Shown: positions 60,735 to 64,000 of the stretch, one piece after another
How the letters are laid out: the number at the start of each line of letters is the position of its first letter
Position numbering within the stretch: the first letter of the stretch is position 1
NCBI GenBank assembly: GCA_022606425.2
Contig: JAHDVF020000101.1
Coordinates: 310,001 to 374,000, forward strand
Length of the DNA stretch: 64,000 nt
DNA from: Lepidostoma basale
Taxonomy: Eukaryota; Arthropoda; Insecta; Trichoptera; Lepidostomatidae
Direction: 5' to 3'
Made by a program: the position numbers and the translations under genes
Notes under the pieces: generated by a model
Database searches by the model: none
Seen by the model: only the letters and a program-made list of their open reading frames with translations
Told to the model about the DNA's origin: nothing

Positions 60735-61395
60735 AAAACGCACTATTTTTCCATATAAAAAGGTTTAAAATTAAATGTTGGTATCAGGATAGCAGAATGG
60801 CCAAAGAGATAATGTTTGGGATTACCACATTGAAAAAAAAAAAAATTCAACGCAAACAAAGAAGAATTCTGAAATTCGTTCTGAAACGCACAATTTCGCC
60901 ATACAAAATGTTTTGAAATGAAATCTTGATACCAGGATAGCAGAATGATCAAAATCTTTGGGATTTTTGTATTGAAAAAAAATCACGCGATTGTTAAAAT
61001 ATTTAATTTAATAAAGTTGAAAAACGCACAATTTTTTCATACAAAATGTTTTAAAATTAAATCTTGGTATCAGGATAGCAGAATGGCCAAAGAGATGATA
61101 ATGTTTGGGATTACTACATTGAAAAAAATATATTTCAACTCAAACAAATTCTGAAATTCGTTCTGAAACGCACAATTTCGCCATACAAAAGGTTTCAAAA
61201 TGAAATCTTGGTACCAGGATAGCAGAATGGCCAAAAAGATAACGTTTGGTACCTATTGAAAAAAAATCACGTGATTTTTTTTATAATATTTAATTTAATA
61301 AAGTTGAAAATCGCACAATTTCTCCATACAAAAAGTTTTAAAATGAAATCTTGGTATCAGGATACCAGAAAGGTCAAGAAGATATGTGGGTAGTA
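60735..61395. repeat. ~143-bp satellite with alternating A/B monomers
   Basis: Monomer marks ACGCAC lie at about 60739, 60887, 61025, 61168 and 61311. Monomers preceded by AATTTAATAAAGTTGAAAAA (A) alternate with those preceded by ATTCTGAAATTCGTTCTGAA (B), giving a dimer of ~286 bp. All share TATCAGGATAGCAGAATGGC. Confidence 0.88.
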
Positions 61396-61555
61396 TGAAG
61401 CATGAACAATTTCTGTTCAACCGTCCTTACTGTATACTGTTTATTGCACCGCCCATTAAAATGTTACAATAAAAATATTATTGTCAATATGCTCTCCTGG
61501 TAGTCAATATCATAGAAGTGAATTTATTATTATTTTTTTTTATTATTATTTTTTT
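61396..61555. other. Unassigned spacer
   Basis: Ends in T-rich low-complexity sequence. Confidence 0.4.
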
Positions 61556-61800
61556 TTACGTATACAACAGGTCGCTTGAACCCAATTACTTGTATACAAT
61601 TTATTTTTAAGCTGATATATTGATTCTCGTGACATGTGATAGTTAGCTAAACCATCGCCATTTTATTGTCACGATAATTCTACACCAGATCAAAGACAGA
61701 GTGACAATCACACTGCCATCGCCGGGAATCGAACCTGGAACCTTCGATATGCCAGTCAGAGCTCTTACCACTCTGCCACGAAGGTCGTCATGGAAAATTT
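61556..61800 (-). mobile_element. SINE1b (alternative 3' end)
   Basis: Head TACCACTCTGCCACGAAGGT and B box (GGGAATCGAACCTGGAACC) inverted; the 3' end ACAACAGGTCGCTTGAACCC matches 40246-40310 rather than the (AAT)n type. Confidence 0.85.
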
Positions 61801-62064
61801 GCAAGTTAAATAAGTAATCACATAAGGATTCTTCAACGTCTTTAGCCATTTCATATATTTTTCTTCACACGGAGTTATTACTCAGAGGTTCAGGTTTTCC
61901 TGATGATATCGGATGGTTTCCTATGATAAAGAACAGTTTTTATACATTTTCCCGCTTTTGCGATTAACAATGAAATGTTATACGTAGATCCATTGTCCAC
62001 TATCTTTTATATGAAAAAACTTATCGACACACAGGTGAGAGATTAGTTTGTAGGAGTGAGTGTT
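61801..62064. other. Unassigned sequence
   Basis: Nothing recognised. Confidence 0.4.
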
Positions 62065-62825
62065 CTCCTTCATCGTATTCTTCTTTTAATAGATCTGACG
62101 ATCTGTGACCCGGAATTCATGTCTCGATGAGGTCCAGCTGTCCTTCCATCTCTTAGGCGGTCTTCCAGGTGGGCGATGTCCGGAGGGGATTTCATAAGCG
62201 GCTGTATATGTAAGTCTGTCACCATCCATTCGGGCTACATGGTCCCTCCAGTATCTTCTTCTGGATCTGCTCCACTGTACGATGTTCTCTATTTCGCAAG
62301 TTTTTCTTATATCTACGTTGCGGACACGATCTCGGAGTTTTTCCAGTAATTGGTTTTAGGACCTTCATCTCCGATGTTGGTTCACACAGTGTCGGCCCGC
62401 GTCTCTACAGCGTACGTCATGATAGGTCGCACGCATGTCTTATAAATTCTGATCTTGCTGTCGATACGCATGTGCTTGTTCTTCCAGACCAGATTCTTCA
62501 GACATCGGCTTTACTGACTTGTTCTCGTACATCGGTATAGAGGTCATTATGGCTGCAGATCTCTACTCCCAAATATCTGAAACTCATTACTTGCTCCACA
62601 GGTATATCAGCAACAATCAGTATACATCTTTTAGGTTGCCTAAATATATAATAGTAAGACTTTTTGTTTTGTTGACTGATATAGCCATATATAGCCTTTG
62701 TGATACTGTGTGTAATTTGTACAACATTCTTTGTAAGTCATCTTCAGACTCGGCTATTAATGCGGCATCGTCTGCATAGCAAATGACGTTCACAGTTTTA
62801 CTGCCCTTTTTATAAACTAGTCCTA
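62065..62825 (-). mobile_element. RTE-J LINE fragment with YADD box
   Basis: Minus strand begins LVYKKGSKTVNVICYADDAA and LIAESEDDLQRML, the RT catalytic YADD box near 62765-62780. After frame damage it continues with RYLGVEICSHNDLYTD-like, YKTCVRPIMTYAVETRADTV-like, RVRNVDIRKTCEIENIVQWS-like and RPPKRWKDSWTSSRHE-like sequence. Longest LINE copy near the right end; many stops. Confidence 0.85.
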
Positions 62826-62945
62826 AGAGAAAGTGTTAATCCAAATTTTTATTTCTTTTTCATTTCCTCCATAGCGACCAGTTTCGTAAGGAAAGCTGGC
62901 ATTGACAGACTGGTCACAGCTTTTATTATATTTTCTGGACACGTT
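62826..62945 (-). mobile_element. Hairpin element relic (PLE1 type)
   Basis: Minus strand GACCAGTCTGTCAATGCCAG and TTACGAAACTGGTCGCTATG match the left arm of 11340-11580. GAAACCTTCGAAACGTGTCC near 62938-62955 is a second, unrelated-core relic. Confidence 0.55.
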
Positions 62946-62959
62946 TCGAAGGTTTCATA

Positions 62960-63262
62960 TATCTACTTCTTCCTTGTTGTAGACCTATGTGGTCTGTTCT
63001 CCACAGTGTTGCTCCTCTTGTGAGGTAGATTCCCAGCTGTCCTTCCATCTTTTTGGCGGCTTTCCACGAGGACGAGTCCCATGAGGCTGATTATGCAATT
63101 CAATATAGGGGAGTCTGGTGGTGTCCATTCTTTGAACATGACCGTACCAGTCCCTTTTTCGCCGTCTGCTCCATCTTATAATATCCTCAACCTCACATAT
63201 CTCTCTTATTCTGGTGTTCTCCACGCGATCTCTCAGTGTCTTCATTTCAGAAGCCCTCATTT
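62960..63262 (-). mobile_element. RTE-B LINE 3' end
   Basis: Frame 62985-63260 reads RASEMKTLRDRVENTRIREI, CEVEDIIRWSRRRKRDWYGH, VQRMDTTRLPYIELHNQPHG and KPPKRWKDSWESTSQEEQHC. The left end TCTACTTCTTCCTTGTTGTA is the 3' end. RTIAGKT is deleted. Confidence 0.9.
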
Positions 63263-63770
63263 ATCCTTTATTCATATATCCTTTCATAAATTTCCTTCAT
63301 CATAGAGAGAAAGTATATCGTTGTAATAATGCCTTAGCAAGGTGACACATCTGAAGTAGTTAAGTTAGTAATGGCAATGTATCCTCCTCGCGTATGTCGT
63401 GTGACGCAAGATGACAATATTCCCGCGGTGGAGAGATAAAATCCTTTAAATATTATAATATTTAGTGTGATTCAGGGAAACAGAAACAGGAATTATTGTT
63501 GGTAAGCCGCATTAGTGAACCCGACTGGACTGAGCTGAACGAGGGGGTCAGACGACAAAGGTATCGTGCTCGAGTCCTCGGTGTTAATCTGCAATAGGCA
63601 CACAGATCTGATATTTCACGATATTTGTGTTGTGATGATAAGAATAATTTTAATGTATTTATTGTTTCTTGAACAATGATGTAAAACTCCATATTAAATA
63701 ATTAATACGAATTAAAACGTCTGCTTTAAACAAGTTCTATTATTATATATTTTTTGGGAATAAAATCTTT
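63263..63770. other. PLE2 relics around a single-copy stretch
   Basis: 63330-63350 (AATGCCTTAGCAAGGTGACA) and 63660-63735 (ACAATGATGTAAAACTCCAT, AATTAATACGAATTAAAACG) are PLE2 pieces. 63480-63610 between them is unique and GC-balanced (GAACGAGGGGGTCAGACGAC). Confidence 0.45.
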
Positions 63771-64000
63771 CGCCTTCATCCTCTTCTTCTTCGTCTTATT
63801 CTACTTCCTCTTCTTCCTCTTCCTCTTCTACTTCCTCTTCTTCTTTTCTTTCTTCCTCCTCTTCTTTGTCCTCTTCTTCCTCTTCTTCTTCCTTTTCCCC
63901 TTCATCTTCTTCTTCCTCTTCCTCTTCAACGTCTCCTTCGTCCTCTTCTTCTTCTTCTTCCTCCTCTTCCTCTTCCTTTTCCTCTTCTTCTTACTCTTTT
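63771..64000. repeat. Pyrimidine-rich (TTC/TCC)n low-complexity tract
   Basis: Nearly pure C/T on the plus strand to the window end; possibly the (GAA)n tail of a LINE on the minus strand that has expanded, but no LINE coding sequence is visible beside it. Confidence 0.9.

Noticed and set aside
63771..64000. Coding sequence for a charged repeat protein in the CTT/CCT tract
   Set aside because: Plain pyrimidine low complexity, interrupted in phase; read as GAA/GAG repeats on the minus strand it gives only short glutamate runs.

Overview
This is repeat-dominated nuclear DNA of an insect, most likely a lepidopteran. I infer that from the AT-rich background, frequent TAGGTACCTA-type words, tRNA-derived SINEs with (AAT)n tails and several RTE-type LINE 3' ends of a kind common in moths and butterflies; the order is an inference, not proven. 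I found no intact host gene. Almost every open frame is the C-terminal end of a broken non-LTR retrotransposon or a shadow of one.

The main family, here called RTE-A, leaves over forty 5'-truncated 3' ends on both strands. They share a C-terminal ...SAYP(x)GETA end, a small UNCG hairpin and a (GTTA)n, or in one subfamily (GTT)n, tail. Two copies still reach the reverse-transcriptase YADD box (about 10962 and 14563, minus strand). Other LINE 3' ends of RTE type (called B, C, D, E, F, H, I, J, L, M here), a Jockey-like family (G and G-b) and a CR1/L2-like family (K) make up much of the rest. Family letters are mine and hold only within this window. SINE1 (two tail types), SINE2 and a SINE3 fragment are present, as are DNA elements: two pogo/Tigger-like copies (32074-34003 and about 51290-53213), a hAT-like MITE (46493-46900), an 809-bp TIR element (28202-29010), a 178-bp TIR element (57175-57352) and a nested foldback element (47703-49110).

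The most interesting parts are these. (1) Scattered hairpin repeats carry hammerhead ribozyme cores with a very short, palindromic stem III (ACATGT, ACCGGT or ACAGCTGT), as described for Penelope-like elements; the copy at 4561-4628 looks nearly intact. (2) A non-autonomous element (N1: 5784-6470, 11943-12704, 18515-19042) has no coding capacity, carries the RTE-A 3' tail and has a conserved three-part hairpin just before it; the second copy is bounded by a 13-bp target duplication. (3) RTE-A 3' ends repeatedly occur as head-to-head inverted pairs with a 3' tail on both outer ends. (4) Layered insertions with exact target duplications allow relative dating.

Layout: 1-5 kb, hammerhead hairpin, 29-bp minisatellite and inverted RTE-A pairs; 5-9 kb, N1, 56-bp satellite, RTE-A and SINE1; 9-18 kb, RTE-A, K, N1, RTE-I/B/C and a large inverted duplication; 18-31 kb, RTE-D/A/F, G, K and GC-richer single-copy islands; 31-35 kb, the nested Tigger block; 35-47 kb, RTE-E/A/H/B/C and G copies with several single-copy islands; 47-53 kb, the foldback element, RTE-M and the second Tigger block; 53-64 kb, G-b, SINEs, hammerhead relics, RTE-J/B, an alternating 143-bp satellite and a pyrimidine-rich end. 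The single-copy islands may be regulatory sequence of a gene desert, but nothing here identifies a flanking gene.
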